From contig JAFWNM010000037.1 in NCBI GenBank assembly GCA_017510335.1, positions 25,915 through 89,914 of the forward strand: 64,000 nt of DNA, in the 5' to 3' direction. The notes below the pieces were generated by a model that was not told the origin of the DNA, did no database searches, and was given only the letters and a program-made list of their open reading frames with translations. Below are positions 1 through 8,958 of the stretch, in pieces. Source of the DNA: Paracoccaceae bacterium. GTDB taxonomy: Bacteria > Pseudomonadota > Alphaproteobacteria > Rhodobacterales > Rhodobacteraceae. The first letter of the stretch is position 1. Each line of letters starts with the position of its first letter. A program made the position numbers and the translations under genes.

Positions 1-1035
1 CGGGTTGCCGTCCGGCGTGTAGCAGATGGGGCCATTATAGTCGTCCTTCAGGCCCACAGTTTCCGAACTGGGAATCCGGTGGATCATGGACATGTATTCT
101 TCTTCAATCCGGTCCAGATCCAGCGGGAACAGATCGGCGCGGAAGGATTGGGGCACGTCATATTCAAAACACGCGGGCGCATTTCGTTCATAGGGGCCAA
201 GTATCCAGCCGCCGCGTTCTTCGCGGACATACCATTTTGCATCCGCATCGCGCAAAACGGGGTGTTCGGGGTGGTTTTTGCGGTATTCCACCAGCATCGG
301 GTCGGGTTCGGTGACGATATACTGGTGTTCCACGGGAATGGCCGGAATTTTTATGCCCAACAGGCGCGCGGTGCGCTGGGCATGGTTGCCGGTCGCGGTG
401 ACGACATGTTCGGCCGTGATTTCAAACTGCTCGTCAGACGGGACCAGATTGCCGCCCTTTTCCACCATCCGCGTGCAGGACACCACCCATTCGGAACCCG
501 TCCAGCGGTAGCCGTCCACCTGCACGCGCCGCACAATTTCCGCCCCGAACTGGCGCGCGCCCTTGGCCATGGCCTGCGTCACATCGGCGGGGTTTATGTA
601 GCCGTCTGTCGGGTGATAGATCGCGCCTTGCAAATCTTCGGTGCGCACCAGCGGCCAGCGGTCCTTGATCTGGGCAGGGGTCATCCATTCATAGGGAATG
701 CCCACCGATTCCGCCGTGGTCGCATAGACCATATATTCATCCATGCGCGCCTGTGTTTGTGCCATGCGCAGGTTGCCCACGACATAGAACCCCGCATTCA
801 GGCCGGTCTCTGCCTCCAGCTGTTTATAGAATTTTACACTGTAGTCATGAATATGGCTGGTCGCGTAGCCCATGTTGAACAGCGGCAGCAGCCCCGCCGC
901 ATGCCATGTGGAACCTGATGTCAATTCATCGCGTTCCAGCAGCATCGTCTCCCAGCCTGCCTTGGCCAGATGATACGCGATGGACGCGCCCACTGCGCCG
1001 CCGCCCACAACAAGCGATTTGACATGAGTTTTCAT
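1..1035 (-). CDS. FAD-dependent oxidoreductase, sarcosine/dimethylglycine dehydrogenase type (partial)
   Basis: The first 345 residues of a flavoprotein run off the left edge of the window; the start codon is at 1035. The N-terminus carries a Rossmann FAD motif (VVGGGAVGASIAYHLAKAG) followed by the LLERDELTSGSTWHAAG segment typical of the DAO/sarcosine and dimethylglycine dehydrogenase family. Further on is a GNHAQRTARLLG segment, and the visible part ends at YNGPICYTPDGNP, a conserved spot just before the FAO_M and aminomethyltransferase (GcvT-like) domains of the long members. Those C-terminal domains would lie outside the window, so whether they exist cannot be seen. By family knowledge the enzyme would demethylate an N-methylated glycine derivative. 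It is divergent from panC with 176 bases between them. The exact substrate is not assignable. Confidence 0.85.
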   Translation of the reverse strand, partial: MKTHVKSLVVGGGAVGASIAYHLAKAGWETMLLERDELTSGSTWHAAGLLPLFNMGYATSHIHDYSVKFYKQLEAETGLNAGFYVVGNLRMAQTQARMDEYMVYATTAESVGIPYEWMTPAQIKDRWPLVRTEDLQGAIYHPTDGYINPADVTQAMAKGARQFGAEIVRRVQVDGYRWTGSEWVVSCTRMVEKGGNLVPSDEQFEITAEHVVTATGNHAQRTARLLGIKIPAIPVEHQYIVTEPDPMLVEYRKNHPEHPVLRDADAKWYVREERGGWILGPYERNAPACFEYDVPQSFRADLFPLDLDRIEEEYMSMIHRIPSSETVGLKDDYNGPICYTPDGNP

Positions 1036-1211
1036 TGCCGGCCTCCGCGCAAGGATGATTTGCGCCTAGATTGCAAATCCTGCGCGGTCATGGGCAAGCC
1101 CCGCCGACATGCAAGGGCGGAAAAACGACGCCTTGCCCAAAAGCTGCGGCATCTTGCGTGCCTGTCCGCAACCGCCTAAGAAATTGGCAGGTTTTCAACG
1201 AAAGGCCCTGC

Positions 1212-2081
1212 ATGCATATCTGCCGCACCAAAGCTGCAATCCGCGCCACGGTCCAAGACTGGCGCAGCACCGGCGCGCCTGTGGTTCTGGTGCCCACGAT
1301 GGGGTTCTTGCATGACGGGCACCTGTCGCTGATGCGGCGCGCGCGCGAACGGGCGGGCATGCAGGGGCGGGTCGTCGCCACAATTTTCGTCAATCCCACG
1401 CAATTCGGCCCCGGCGAGGATCTGGACAGCTACCCCCGCGATGAAGCGCGCGATTTCGACCTGCTGCGCAATGTGGGTGTTGATGCGGTTTTTGCCCCCG
1501 ACGCGCGCGAAATCTATGATCCGCAGGCGCAAACCATCGTGGAAACCACAGAACTGGCGCGCATGCTAATCGGCAAGCTGCGGCCCGGTCATTTTCGCGG
1601 CGTGGCCACGATTGTGGCCAAATTGTTCAACATCATCCGCCCCGATGCGGCCGTGTTCGGCGAAAAGGACTATCAGCAACTGGCCGTGATACGAACCATG
1701 GTGCGCGATCTGGACATGGATATCGACATCATCGGCGCGCCAATACTGCGCGAACCGGACGGGCTGGCCATGTCGTCGCGCAATGTCCGGCTGGCCACAG
1801 AAGACCGCACAGCCGCCCCTGTTCTGGCCCGTGCCCTGGATGAGGCCGAAACCATGGCCCCCACCGGCATCACCGCATCGCGCCTGCGCTCGCATGTGCG
1901 CGCCACGCTGGAACGCGAACCGCGTGCGCAGGTCCAGTCCGTCGATATTCGTGACGCTGCATCGCTGGACAGTATTTCCGGCCCCCTGACGCGGCCAGCC
2001 GTGATATTGCTGGCCGTCAAATTCGGCACGGTTTTCCTGATTGATAACCGCGTCGTCCACCCCGCGAAGGAGACAACATGA
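1212..2081 (+). CDS. panC: Pantothenate synthetase (pantoate--beta-alanine ligase)
   Basis: This cytosolic enzyme condenses pantoate with beta-alanine using ATP, the last step of pantothenate synthesis. The product is 289 residues, near the usual 280-290. Visible signatures are [14 protein letters not shown] near residue 30 (the HxGH nucleotide-binding motif), [18 protein letters not shown] near 63, [14 protein letters not shown] and [10 protein letters not shown] in the middle, and the KMSKS-like [10 protein letters not shown] near 185. The start at 1212 is chosen because GAAAGG lies just upstream and homology begins at once; a longer frame reaching back to 1071 has no family support. Its last four bases overlap the start of panB (ATGA), so the two are translationally coupled. 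Confidence 0.95.
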   Translation: MHICRTKAAIRATVQDWRSTGAPVVLVPTMGFLHDGHLSLMRRARERAGMQGRVVATIFVNPTQFGPGEDLDSYPRDEARDFDLLRNVGVDAVFAPDAREIYDPQAQTIVETTELARMLIGKLRPGHFRGVATIVAKLFNIIRPDAAVFGEKDYQQLAVIRTMVRDLDMDIDIIGAPILREPDGLAMSSRNVRLATEDRTAAPVLARALDEAETMAPTGITASRLRSHVRATLEREPRAQVQSVDIRDAASLDSISGPLTRPAVILLAVKFGTVFLIDNRVVHPAKETT

Positions 2082-2887
2082 GCATCACCGCACCGATCCG
2101 CCGCATGACTGTGCCACAAATCCGCGCCAGAAAAGGCGGCGATCCGATTGTGTCGCTGACATCCTATCACGCGCATACCGCGGCCATTGTGGACAAATAC
2201 GCCGATTTCATTCTGGTGGGTGACAGTCTTGGCATGGTGATGCATGGCATGGACAGCACCATTGGCGTGCCGCTGGATTTGATGATCATGCATGGCCGTG
2301 CCGTTGTGCGCGGCACCAAGCGCGCGCTGGTGGTGGTGGACATGCCCTTTGGCACCTATGAAGAAAGCCCCAATGTGGCCTTTCGAAATGCCGCCAAGAT
2401 CATGAAGGAAACCGGCTGTGGCGCGGTCAAGCTGGAAGGCGGCGCGCGTATGGCCGAAACCATCCATTTCCTGACCGAACGCGGCATTCCGGTCATGGCG
2501 CATATCGGGCTGACCCCGCAATCCAGCCATGTCATGGGCGGGTTCAAGACGCAGGGCCGCAATGAGGACACATGGGCCGCCCATATCAATGACGCGGTCG
2601 CCGTCGCCGAGGCAGGCGCATTCGCGATGGTGGTCGAAGGGGTGGTCGAACCGCTGGCCGACAAGATTACCGCCGCAGTGGATATTCCCACAATCGGCAT
2701 CGGTGCATCGGCGCAATGCGACGGGCAAATTCTGGTTCTGGAAGATATGCTTGGCCTGAACCCATGGGTGCCCAAATTCGTCAAGAAATACGGCGATCTT
2801 GGCCCCGCTATTGAACAGGCCGTATCCGACTACGCTGACGAAGTGAAATCGCGCAGCTTTCCGGGCGAAGACAACATCTATCGCTGA
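2078..2887 (+). CDS. panB: 3-methyl-2-oxobutanoate hydroxymethyltransferase (ketopantoate hydroxymethyltransferase)
   Basis: PanB transfers a hydroxymethyl group from methylenetetrahydrofolate to alpha-ketoisovalerate, the first committed step to pantothenate. The 269-residue product is full length. It shows [29 protein letters not shown]-type sequence near residues 25-52 with the metal-binding Asp, VKLEGG near 117, HIGLTPQS near 140 and the catalytic-Glu region [10 protein letters not shown] near 188, then [21 protein letters not shown]. It follows panC with a four-base overlap, forming a panC-panB unit (in many bacteria the order is panB-panC). Confidence 0.96.
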   Translation: MSITAPIRRMTVPQIRARKGGDPIVSLTSYHAHTAAIVDKYADFILVGDSLGMVMHGMDSTIGVPLDLMIMHGRAVVRGTKRALVVVDMPFGTYEESPNVAFRNAAKIMKETGCGAVKLEGGARMAETIHFLTERGIPVMAHIGLTPQSSHVMGGFKTQGRNEDTWAAHINDAVAVAEAGAFAMVVEGVVEPLADKITAAVDIPTIGIGASAQCDGQILVLEDMLGLNPWVPKFVKKYGDLGPAIEQAVSDYADEVKSRSFPGEDNIYR

Positions 2888-2959
2888 ATGCGCAGCTTTC
2901 GGGTCGCGGTCATGCGCCCCGAAAGCCAGACTTTGCCCGACACGCAGAAAGGGCGCAGG

Positions 2960-3877
2960 ATGGATGACCAAAACAACTCTGAGCAGGGCTATCATTACCG
3001 GGTGATGGAACGCGCGATTGCCCTGATTGACGCACCGGGCGGGCGCACGCGCCCGCTGGAAGACCTGGCGCGCGACATGGGCATGAGTGCGGCGCATTTT
3101 CAACGCCTGTTCAGCCAATGGGTGGGGGTGTCGCCAAAGCGCTATCAGCAATACCTGACATTGGGGCATGCACGCGCGCTTATGGATGCGCGCTTTACCA
3201 CACTGGGGGCCGCGCTGGAACTGGGCCTGTCGGGGTCCGCGCGGTTGCATGACCTGTTTATCCGCTGGGAAGCCATGTCGCCGGGGGAATATGCGCGCAA
3301 GGGCGCGGGGCTGGTCATACGCTATGGCTGGTTCGACACGCCGTTCGGGCAGGCGCTGGCCATGGCCACACCAAAGGGGCTGTGCGGGCTGGCATTCACG
3401 GATGCGGGCGCGCAAGCACAGACCCTCGCCGACATGACACGGCGCTGGCCGCTGGCAGATTACATCCATGACGCCGCCGCCCCTGCCCCGCATATTACCG
3501 CTGTCTTCGGCCAGAAGGGCGACGGGCATCTGCACCTGATCGGCACACCCTTTCAGATAAAGGTCTGGGAAGCACTGCTGCATATTCCGCCGGGCCATGT
3601 CAGCAGTTACAGTGAAATTGCGCGCCGTGTCTGTTCGTCAAAGGCCGCGCGCGCCGTGGGCAGTGCGGTCGGGCGCAACCCGTTGGGATTCGTCATTCCC
3701 TGCCATCGGTGCTTGCAGGGGAACGGCGCGTTGGGCGGCTATCATTGGGGGCTGGCCAGAAAGCGCGCGATGCTGGCGCGCGAAGCCGCGCGCCATGATG
3801 CGGGCACGCCCCCCGCCCCTGCCCATGACGAACACAATTCCGTTGACTGCGGAACTAACACTGACGCTGTGCGTTAA
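2960..3877 (+). CDS. Ada-like AraC HTH / O6-methylguanine-DNA methyltransferase
   Basis: A two-domain protein of 305 residues. Residues about 15-100 form an AraC-type helix-turn-helix region (ARDMGMSAAHFQRLFSQWVGVSPKRYQQY). Residues about 120-285 form the methylguanine-DNA methyltransferase domain, with the suicide-Cys motif PCHRC, the GTPFQIKVWEALLHIPPG helix and SSKAARAVGSAVGRNP. The N-terminal zinc/methylphosphotriester domain of classical Ada is absent, so it repairs O6-alkylguanine but should not sense phosphotriesters the way E. coli Ada does. The start at 2960 has AAAGGG six bases upstream; the frame stays open back to 2888 without homology. It follows panB by 72 bases. A trailing tail of about 25 residues is low complexity. 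Confidence 0.88.
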   Translation: MDDQNNSEQGYHYRVMERAIALIDAPGGRTRPLEDLARDMGMSAAHFQRLFSQWVGVSPKRYQQYLTLGHARALMDARFTTLGAALELGLSGSARLHDLFIRWEAMSPGEYARKGAGLVIRYGWFDTPFGQALAMATPKGLCGLAFTDAGAQAQTLADMTRRWPLADYIHDAAAPAPHITAVFGQKGDGHLHLIGTPFQIKVWEALLHIPPGHVSSYSEIARRVCSSKAARAVGSAVGRNPLGFVIPCHRCLQGNGALGGYHWGLARKRAMLAREAARHDAGTPPAPAHDEHNSVDCGTNTDAVR

Positions 3878-3925
3878 GGGGATGTATAAAACGCAAATAA
3901 TCGTCTGACGTCTGAAAGGTGTATC

Positions 3926-4573
3926 ATGAAACTGTCTGCAACTGCACTTCCGCTGGCCGCCGCTGCATTGGCGCTTGCAGCCTGCGCACCTGACCCTAAC
4001 AACATGCAAAACCGCACCATGACCGGCGCCCTGACGGGGGCTGCGGTGGGTGGTGTCATAGGTGCCGCAACTGGCGACGGTGGCGGGCGACGCGCGGCGG
4101 CAGGTGCCCTGATTGGCGGGGCGACAGGTGCCTTGGTCGGCCAGCAACTGGACCGGCAGGCCGCCGAACTGCGCCGCCAGCTTGGCAGTGATGTCAGCAT
4201 CCGCAACACCGGGCAGGAACTGATCCTGACCTTGCCGCAGGACGTGCTTTTTGCAACTGACAGCGCGACGTTGCGCCCGGATCTGCAACAGGATTTGCGC
4301 ATCATTGCCCAGAACCTTGTGAACTATCCGCGCAGCGATGTGGTTGTCGTGGGCCATACCGACAATGTTGGTGCGGCTTCCTATAACCAAGGGCTGTCCG
4401 AACGCCGTGCGGCGTCTGTGGCGCAGGTGTTGCGCAGCGCGGGCGTGGCATCCAACCGCATTCAGACAATCGGGCGCGGCCTGACGCAGCCTGTGGCCGA
4501 CAACAGTTCGGCTGCGGGACGCCAGCAAAACCGCCGCGTCGAAATTTTCATTCGTCCGCATCAACCTGCATAA
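3926..4573 (+). CDS. OmpA-family outer-membrane lipoprotein with glycine-zipper domain
   Basis: A 215-residue lipoprotein. The first 20 residues are a lipoprotein signal peptide with the lipobox LAAC (Cys 20). Residues about 33-75 are a glycine-zipper segment (ALTGAAVGGVIGAATGDGGG and a second similar stretch). Residues about 95-210 are an OmpA/MotB peptidoglycan-binding domain with VVGHTDNVGAASYNQGLSERRA and a closing GRQQNRRVEIFI. This is the YiaD/Pal-like architecture, which anchors the outer membrane to peptidoglycan. AAAGGT lies upstream of the ATG. A strong intrinsic terminator follows at once, so the gene is probably a single-gene unit. Confidence 0.9.
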   Translation: MKLSATALPLAAAALALAACAPDPNNMQNRTMTGALTGAAVGGVIGAATGDGGGRRAAAGALIGGATGALVGQQLDRQAAELRRQLGSDVSIRNTGQELILTLPQDVLFATDSATLRPDLQQDLRIIAQNLVNYPRSDVVVVGHTDNVGAASYNQGLSERRAASVAQVLRSAGVASNRIQTIGRGLTQPVADNSSAAGRQQNRRVEIFIRPHQPA

Positions 4574-4590
4574 GCGGGCGATGGCGGAAC

Positions 4591-4622
4591 AAAAAGGGCC
4601 AGCCAGTCTGGCCCTTTTTTTA
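4591..4622 (+). terminator. Intrinsic terminator after the OmpA-like lipoprotein
   Basis: A perfect GC-rich stem (GGGCCAG paired with CTGGCCC, loop CCAGT) is flanked by an A run on the left and a T run on the right, the shape of a rho-independent terminator that can also work on the other strand. Confidence 0.9.
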
Positions 4623-4715
4623 TTGCGCGCCAAGGGTGGCGATCCTATTCAGTGAAGGTAGTCACGCGCGCCGGATCTGCCCCGCCCGGTCCGGTCCCTC
4701 GCCGCAGGAGGCGCA

Positions 4716-5483
4716 ATGCCGTTTCAACGTATTCAACCAGAAAAACTGTCGCATAGCGTGGAGCGCCAGATTGAATTGCTGTTGCTGCGCGGCATCCTGT
4801 GGCCCGGCGAACGCCTGCCATCAGAACGCGACCTGGCCGAGAAACTGGGCGTATCGCGCCCGTCACTGCGCGACGCGCTGGCCAAGCTGCAAGGGCGCGG
4901 ACTGCTGACCACACGCGCTGGCGCGGGCGTTTATGTAGAACAATTGCTGGATTCCGCGTTTTCCGACACGTTGGTTCAACTGTTCGCGGCACATGACGAA
5001 GCGCTGTTTGATTACATCAGCTTTCGCCGCGATCTGGAAGGCATGTCTGCAGAACGCGCCGCGCGCCATGGGTCCGACACGGATTTGCAGATTATCGACA
5101 CCATATTCAGAAAGATGGAAGCCGCGCACCAGAAACGCGACCCAAGCGAGGAAGCGCAACTTGATGCGGAATTCCACCTGTCCATTGTCGAAGCGTCCCA
5201 CAACATCATCATGCTGCACATGATGCGCGCCATGTTCAATTTGTTGCATGAGGGGGTGTTCTATAACCGCCAGATCATCTTCCGCAAACCCGCATTGCGC
5301 GATGATCTGCTAAACCAGCACAAACAGATAAATGACGCCCTGCAAGCCCGCGATGCCCCGCGCGCCAAACAGGCCGCCGAAGCCCATCTGAACTTCGTAG
5401 AACAAATCATGACAGACATGAAGCGCAGCCAGAAGAACGAGCAAATCGCCCGATTGCGGTTTGAACATGCGCAAACCAGATAG
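4716..5483 (+). CDS. GntR-family regulator, FadR/PdhR subfamily (FCD domain)
   Basis: A 255-residue transcription factor. Residues about 8-75 are the winged HTH (PGERLPSERDLAEKLGVSRP), and residues about 95-235 the all-helical FCD effector domain with the usual metal/acid-binding residues (DAEFHLSIVEASHN, HKQINDALQARD). The pattern is closest by eye to the PdhR/LldR group, which sense pyruvate or lactate, but the effector is not provable here. An excellent ribosome site (GCAGGAGG) precedes the start. It stands alone, facing the ATP synthase operon tail to tail, with a shared terminator between them. Confidence 0.88.
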   Translation: MPFQRIQPEKLSHSVERQIELLLLRGILWPGERLPSERDLAEKLGVSRPSLRDALAKLQGRGLLTTRAGAGVYVEQLLDSAFSDTLVQLFAAHDEALFDYISFRRDLEGMSAERAARHGSDTDLQIIDTIFRKMEAAHQKRDPSEEAQLDAEFHLSIVEASHNIIMLHMMRAMFNLLHEGVFYNRQIIFRKPALRDDLLNQHKQINDALQARDAPRAKQAAEAHLNFVEQIMTDMKRSQKNEQIARLRFEHAQTR

Positions 5484-5497
5484 CGCGCTTGCTGCAC

Positions 5498-5528
5498 AAA
5501 AAAACCCGGCACCAAGGCCGGGTTTTTT
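5498..5528. terminator. Bidirectional terminator between the GntR gene and atpF
   Basis: A stem AACCCGGC / GCCGGGTT with an A run on one side and a T run on the other lies between two converging genes and can end transcription from both strands. Confidence 0.88.
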
Positions 5529-5550
5529 AATTTCGTGTCACGCCAAAAAT

Positions 5551-6114
5551 TTAGTGCAGCCGGTCGTTGACTGTCTGAATGGCGTTCTGGATCAGGGCAT
5601 TGCTGCGCTCTGCATCCATTTTCTTGGCAATCAGGTCACCAGCCGCCGCGATCGAAATCGCTGTGGCTTGATCCCGGACATCGCGTATTGCCGCAGCTTC
5701 CGCCGAAGCGATCTGATCTTCTGCCGCTTTCAGACGACGTGTGATCGAGGCTGCGATTTCGGCCTTGGCGTTGTCTGCCGCGATCTGGGCATCCGCCTTG
5801 GCTTTTTCAACAATGCGCGCAGCCTGATCGTTCACTTCTGCACGCTTCCTTTCGAAGGACGCATGCAGTTCCAGCGCTTCCTCGCGCAGGCGGCGGGCAT
5901 CTTCAAGTTCAGCCTTGATGGTCTGTCCACGCTGGTCCAACAAACCAGTGATTTTCGCGGGAACCTTGAAATAGACCAAGATACCCACAAAAATGATGAA
6001 GGCCATCAGCACAATCAGATCGGTGTTATACAACGAAAAGAAGGGCTTGCCCTCGACCGCAGCAAAAGCAGGGCTGGCCAGCGCGATGGTGGCCAATGAA
6101 AGACGCAGCATCAT
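5551..6114 (-). CDS. atpF: F0F1 ATP synthase subunit b
   Basis: A 187-residue peripheral-stalk subunit. It has a short N-terminal signal-like segment, one membrane span at about residues 30-50 (TDLIVLMAFIIFVGILVYF), and then a long charged coiled coil rich in Ala, Glu and Arg that holds the F1 head. It is the last gene of the F0 operon and overlaps subunit b' by four bases. The pair of a b and a b' gene is the arrangement of phototrophic bacteria and their relatives. The gene ends just before the shared terminator at 5498. Confidence 0.95.
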   Translation of the reverse strand: MMLRLSLATIALASPAFAAVEGKPFFSLYNTDLIVLMAFIIFVGILVYFKVPAKITGLLDQRGQTIKAELEDARRLREEALELHASFERKRAEVNDQAARIVEKAKADAQIAADNAKAEIAASITRRLKAAEDQIASAEAAAIRDVRDQATAISIAAAGDLIAKKMDAERSNALIQNAIQTVNDRLH

Positions 6115-6632
6115 GCAGCCCCCCCTTTCAAACGCGCGGACACAGCCGCAGTAACACTGCGCGCATCTGCCTTCACGTCAAATGCAGACAGAATTTCCTT
6201 CGTAACATCGCCGGAAACTTCTGTGACCATCGCCAGTGCATTGTCCCGAATCTCTGCGATGTGGCGCTCGGATTCTGCAGACCGTGCTGCAATTTCGGCG
6301 TTTGCCTTGGCAAGCTGCACGTCCAGTTCTGCCTGCATTTCTGCTTTTGCAGCCTCGACAATACGGTTTGCTTCGGTGCGCGCGTCGGCAAGTGCCTGAT
6401 TATAGGCTGCCTCGGCCTCTTGGGCCTTCAGCTTGAAATCTTCGGCTGCGGCAATGTCACTGGTAATCGTGCCGCGACGGTCTGCCAGAACGGCAGCAAT
6501 ACGCGGCAGGGCCACGCGCGACATGATAAAATAGAGCACCACCATTGTGACCACGAGCCAGAATATCTGGTTCGAGAAGGTGGTTAGGTCCAGTTGGGGC
6601 ATTCCCGGCCCCGAAGTGGCAGCGTCTGCCAT
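6111..6632 (-). CDS. atpF': F0F1 ATP synthase subunit b'
   Basis: A 173-residue second stalk subunit, with one membrane span at about residues 22-43 (QIFWLVVTMVVLYFIMS), the conserved VALPRIAAVLADRRGTI turn, and then an Ala/Glu-rich coiled coil. It differs in sequence from the b subunit encoded next to it, as expected for a b/b' heterodimer. It lies between atpE (73 bases upstream) and atpF (four-base overlap). Confidence 0.94.
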   Translation of the reverse strand: MADAATSGPGMPQLDLTTFSNQIFWLVVTMVVLYFIMSRVALPRIAAVLADRRGTITSDIAAAEDFKLKAQEAEAAYNQALADARTEANRIVEAAKAEMQAELDVQLAKANAEIAARSAESERHIAEIRDNALAMVTEVSGDVTKEILSAFDVKADARSVTAAVSARLKGGAA

Positions 6633-6705
6633 GTCGTCCCCCTAAGCCCTGAATTGACCGAAGGGGCCACATGGCCCCCCCGGAGGAGTAACTATCGGGG
6701 TCAGA

Positions 6706-6942
6706 TCAGACAGCGAACATCAGCAGCAGAGCAACGAGGAACGAGAAGATCCCCAGCGCTTCTGCGAATGCGATGCCGATGAACAGCATGGCGGTCTGGC
6801 CAGCAGCTGCCGAAGGGTTGCGCAGGGCACCCGACAGGAAGTTGCCTGCAATGTTGCCCACACCGATTGCCGCGCCGCCCATACCGATGGCGGTCAGACC
6901 AACACCGATGTATTTGCCCATTTCTGCGATATCGCCTTCCAT
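6706..6942 (-). CDS. atpE: F0F1 ATP synthase subunit c
   Basis: A 78-residue proteolipid of the rotor ring. Two membrane helices are joined by a polar loop ([12 protein letters not shown]). The first helix carries the glycine-rich packing motif ([16 protein letters not shown]) and the second the proton-carrying carboxylate in [13 protein letters not shown]. Length and loop are typical of alphaproteobacteria. GGAGAG lies ahead of the ATG. Confidence 0.97.
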   Translation of the reverse strand: MEGDIAEMGKYIGVGLTAIGMGGAAIGVGNIAGNFLSGALRNPSAAAGQTAMLFIGIAFAEALGIFSFLVALLLMFAV

Positions 6943-7005
6943 GTCGTCTCTCCTTGAGTTTTGGAATTGGCTGGATTGGTATTCGACCCCTGCGCCCCGC
7001 GCGTC

Positions 7006-7749
7006 TTAGTGCGACGGATGCAATGCGTCACGAAGATAGACGCAGGTCAGAATGGTGAAAACATACGCCTGGATTACGGCCACCAGAAGTTCCAGCGCAT
7101 ACAGCGCCGTCACGGCCAGCACAGGCACAAAGAAGATGGCACCAAGCGCGCTGGCAAAGCCTGCAAACACCTTGGCCACAGCGTGGCCTGCCATCATCGC
7201 ACCGGCCAGACGAATGGAATGGCTGATGGGACGTGCGAAATACGAAATAAGTTCGATCAGCGCCAACACCGGACGCAGCGCCAGCGGGGCTGAACTTACC
7301 CAGAACAAGCCCAGAAATTTGGTGCCGTTCAGGATGAAACCCAGCGCTGTAACCGACAAAAACACCGTCAGTGCCAGCACAGCCGTAACCGCAATATGCG
7401 ATGTGGTGGTGAAGGCAAACGGGATCAGGCCCAGAAGGTTGGCAAACAATACGAACATGAACAGCGTGAACACATGCGGGAAAAAGCGCACAGCGTCATG
7501 ACCGGCCACATCTTCGACCATCTTGTAGATGAAACCATAGGCCATTTCGGCAGCGGATTGGCCGCGCGACGGAATGATAGCCCGCTTGCGTGCGCCCAGA
7601 ACCATCAGCGCTGTTGCCGCCAGAACCGTCAGTGCCATCCAAAGCGTGACATTGGTTGGCGTATACCAAGCAATATCGCCACCGAACAGCGCCTTAACCT
7701 CGAACTGGTCCATTGGCCTGATTGAGAGGCCACCATTTTCATCCGCCAC
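7006..7749 (-). CDS. atpB: F0F1 ATP synthase subunit a
   Basis: The proton-channel subunit, about 247 residues with five to six membrane spans. The essential Arg lies in [14 protein letters not shown], and the last helix reads [25 protein letters not shown] chose the GTG at 7749 rather than the ATG at 7782. It sits inside the last bases of atpI (GTGGCGGATGA), has GGGG upstream, and gives an N-terminus (VADENGG...PMDQF) that resembles known Rhodobacter sequences from memory. The longer start would bury 44 bases in atpI. Confidence 0.95.
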   Translation of the reverse strand: MADENGGLSIRPMDQFEVKALFGGDIAWYTPTNVTLWMALTVLAATALMVLGARKRAIIPSRGQSAAEMAYGFIYKMVEDVAGHDAVRFFPHVFTLFMFVLFANLLGLIPFAFTTTSHIAVTAVLALTVFLSVTALGFILNGTKFLGLFWVSSAPLALRPVLALIELISYFARPISHSIRLAGAMMAGHAVAKVFAGFASALGAIFFVPVLAVTALYALELLVAVIQAYVFTILTCVYLRDALHPSH

Positions 7750-8113
7750 TGGTCTTGTCCCCTTTTTCCGCACCCGTATCATATGGGGCAGTGTTTTCCG
7801 CCTGCGCCTGCAACGCGTGCGCCGAACGCATCATGGTCTTCACGCCGGCCGCAAAGCCCAGCAATGTAAAGAACACCAGCAAGAAGGGTCGGGTGTCCAA
7901 AAGAACATCCAGCCCGTAGCCAATGCCTGCACCGATGCCAAGCCCTGACACCAGTTCGATCACCATACGCCAGCCCACCTGGGCCATTGAATGGTGATCC
8001 TGTTTCGCCCTTGGCGGGTTTATCGCGGCCTTCGCCCTCGCGATCCGATCTTCAAGGGCCTTCAGCCGCTCCAATTCGTCACGCTGGTCCAAGCCTGCCA
8101 CCTCCGGCTGCAA
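7739..8113 (-). CDS. atpI: ATP synthase accessory protein AtpI
   Basis: A 124-residue protein with a charged N-terminal half ([20 protein letters not shown]), then two membrane hairpins ([22 protein letters not shown] and [17 protein letters not shown]). This is the AtpI family, which in other bacteria assists c-ring assembly and has been linked to Mg2+ transport. It is the first gene of the F0 operon and overlaps the atpB start. The hydrophilic tail after residue 95 is variable. A later start inside the N-terminal helix cannot be excluded. Confidence 0.85.
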   Translation of the reverse strand: MQPEVAGLDQRDELERLKALEDRIARAKAAINPPRAKQDHHSMAQVGWRMVIELVSGLGIGAGIGYGLDVLLDTRPFLLVFFTLLGFAAGVKTMMRSAHALQAQAENTAPYDTGAEKGDKTSGG

Positions 8114-8260
8114 GTTGGGCGGAAATTAGGCAGGCACGCGCACAGAGTCAAGCATCTAAAGCACGCCACATGCCGCCACAACTATCTGATAATAATACAT
8201 AAAAATTATTCACCCCAAGATCGCAATGTCACGCGGGTGGATTTCGCGCCAAATGCCATA

Positions 8261-8278
8261 TTCAACCATTCAGTTGAC
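8261..8278 (+). promoter_or_regulatory. Putative ArsR-family operator
   Basis: An inverted repeat TCAAC (8262-8266) and GTTGA (8273-8277) separated by six bases sits 31 bases before the ArsR start. The form TTCAACcattcaGTTGA matches the operators commonly seen ahead of autoregulated ArsR/SmtB genes. Autoregulation is inferred from position. Confidence 0.5.
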
Positions 8279-8308
8279 CTTTTGCCGTTAGCGCGTGACA
8301 AGGCAGAT

Positions 8309-8659
8309 ATGACACACGCCCCTGCCCCATCGCTTGATCAGGTTTTCATGGCCCTCGCGGACCCGACACGACGGGCCATTCTGGCCATGCTGCTGGAAGA
8401 TGACATGGCGGTGACCGATGTGGCGGACCCGTTCGACATGTCGCTTGCGGCCATTTCCAAGCATCTGGGCATATTGGCAATGGCAGGGCTTATCAGTCAG
8501 GAAAAGCGCGGGCGGGTCAAATGGTGCAAGCTGGAACCAGACGCCCTGCGAGAAGCCAGTATCTGGATGCAGGCATTCGGCCAGTTTGAAGCGGTCAATC
8601 TGGACGCGTTTGAACGGTTTCTGGCGCAAGAGTTGCAAACCCCACCGCCCGAGGCATAG
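8309..8659 (+). CDS. ArsR-family transcriptional regulator
   Basis: A 116-residue winged-helix protein. Residues about 10-85 hold the ArsR fold (ADPTRRAILAMLLEDDMAVTDVADPF, recognition helix DMSLAAISKHLGILAMAGLI, wing EKRGRVKWCKLEP). It lacks the CxCxxC metal motif of the arsenic and cadmium sensors, and has only one Cys, in the wing. It is therefore more like the group that controls SRPBCC/AHSA1 or transporter genes. No partner gene follows: the next 300 bases hold a dispersed repeat. The short start at 8309 is preferred because an upstream frame would run across the operator. Confidence 0.85.
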   Translation: MTHAPAPSLDQVFMALADPTRRAILAMLLEDDMAVTDVADPFDMSLAAISKHLGILAMAGLISQEKRGRVKWCKLEPDALREASIWMQAFGQFEAVNLDAFERFLAQELQTPPPEA

Positions 8660-8708
8660 GCGCCACGCGGCACTTCGGCACAGTATGCGTCATCAGGTAG
8701 CCCAAAGC

Positions 8709-8926
8709 GGCCTCAAGGGGACGTTCGAGCTTGGATCAAGCCCGCACCAGCGGCGGGCCGGGGTCTGCCGGTCCCACATTTTAGGGGCGCAGTTTATGCA
8801 GGCGGCATACTCCTGAGTTCAAAGGCTTGGCGTGGAACTGGCGAAATCGGCAGGCCGCGGGACGGCCCGCCGATGGTGCGGCGGCCTGCGGCCTTTGCTC
8901 CGCACCTTGGGTGACTGCTTCAGGCC
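8709..8926 (+). repeat. Dispersed structured intergenic repeat, copy 1
   Basis: One of three ~220-bp copies in the window (also 19675 and 31506). It begins GGCCTCAAGGGGAC and ends CTTCAGGCC, so the ends are imperfect inverted repeats. Inside are a GCCCGC...GCGGGC-type hairpin and the core GGCCGCGGGACGGCCCGCC, which together with its flanks folds into a long hairpin. It fills the gap between the ArsR gene and the Anbu operon. Nothing else is seen between 8660 and 8958. Confidence 0.85.
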
Positions 8927-8958
8927 AAAACCGCCTTATGCCGCCTTGTTACACGATC

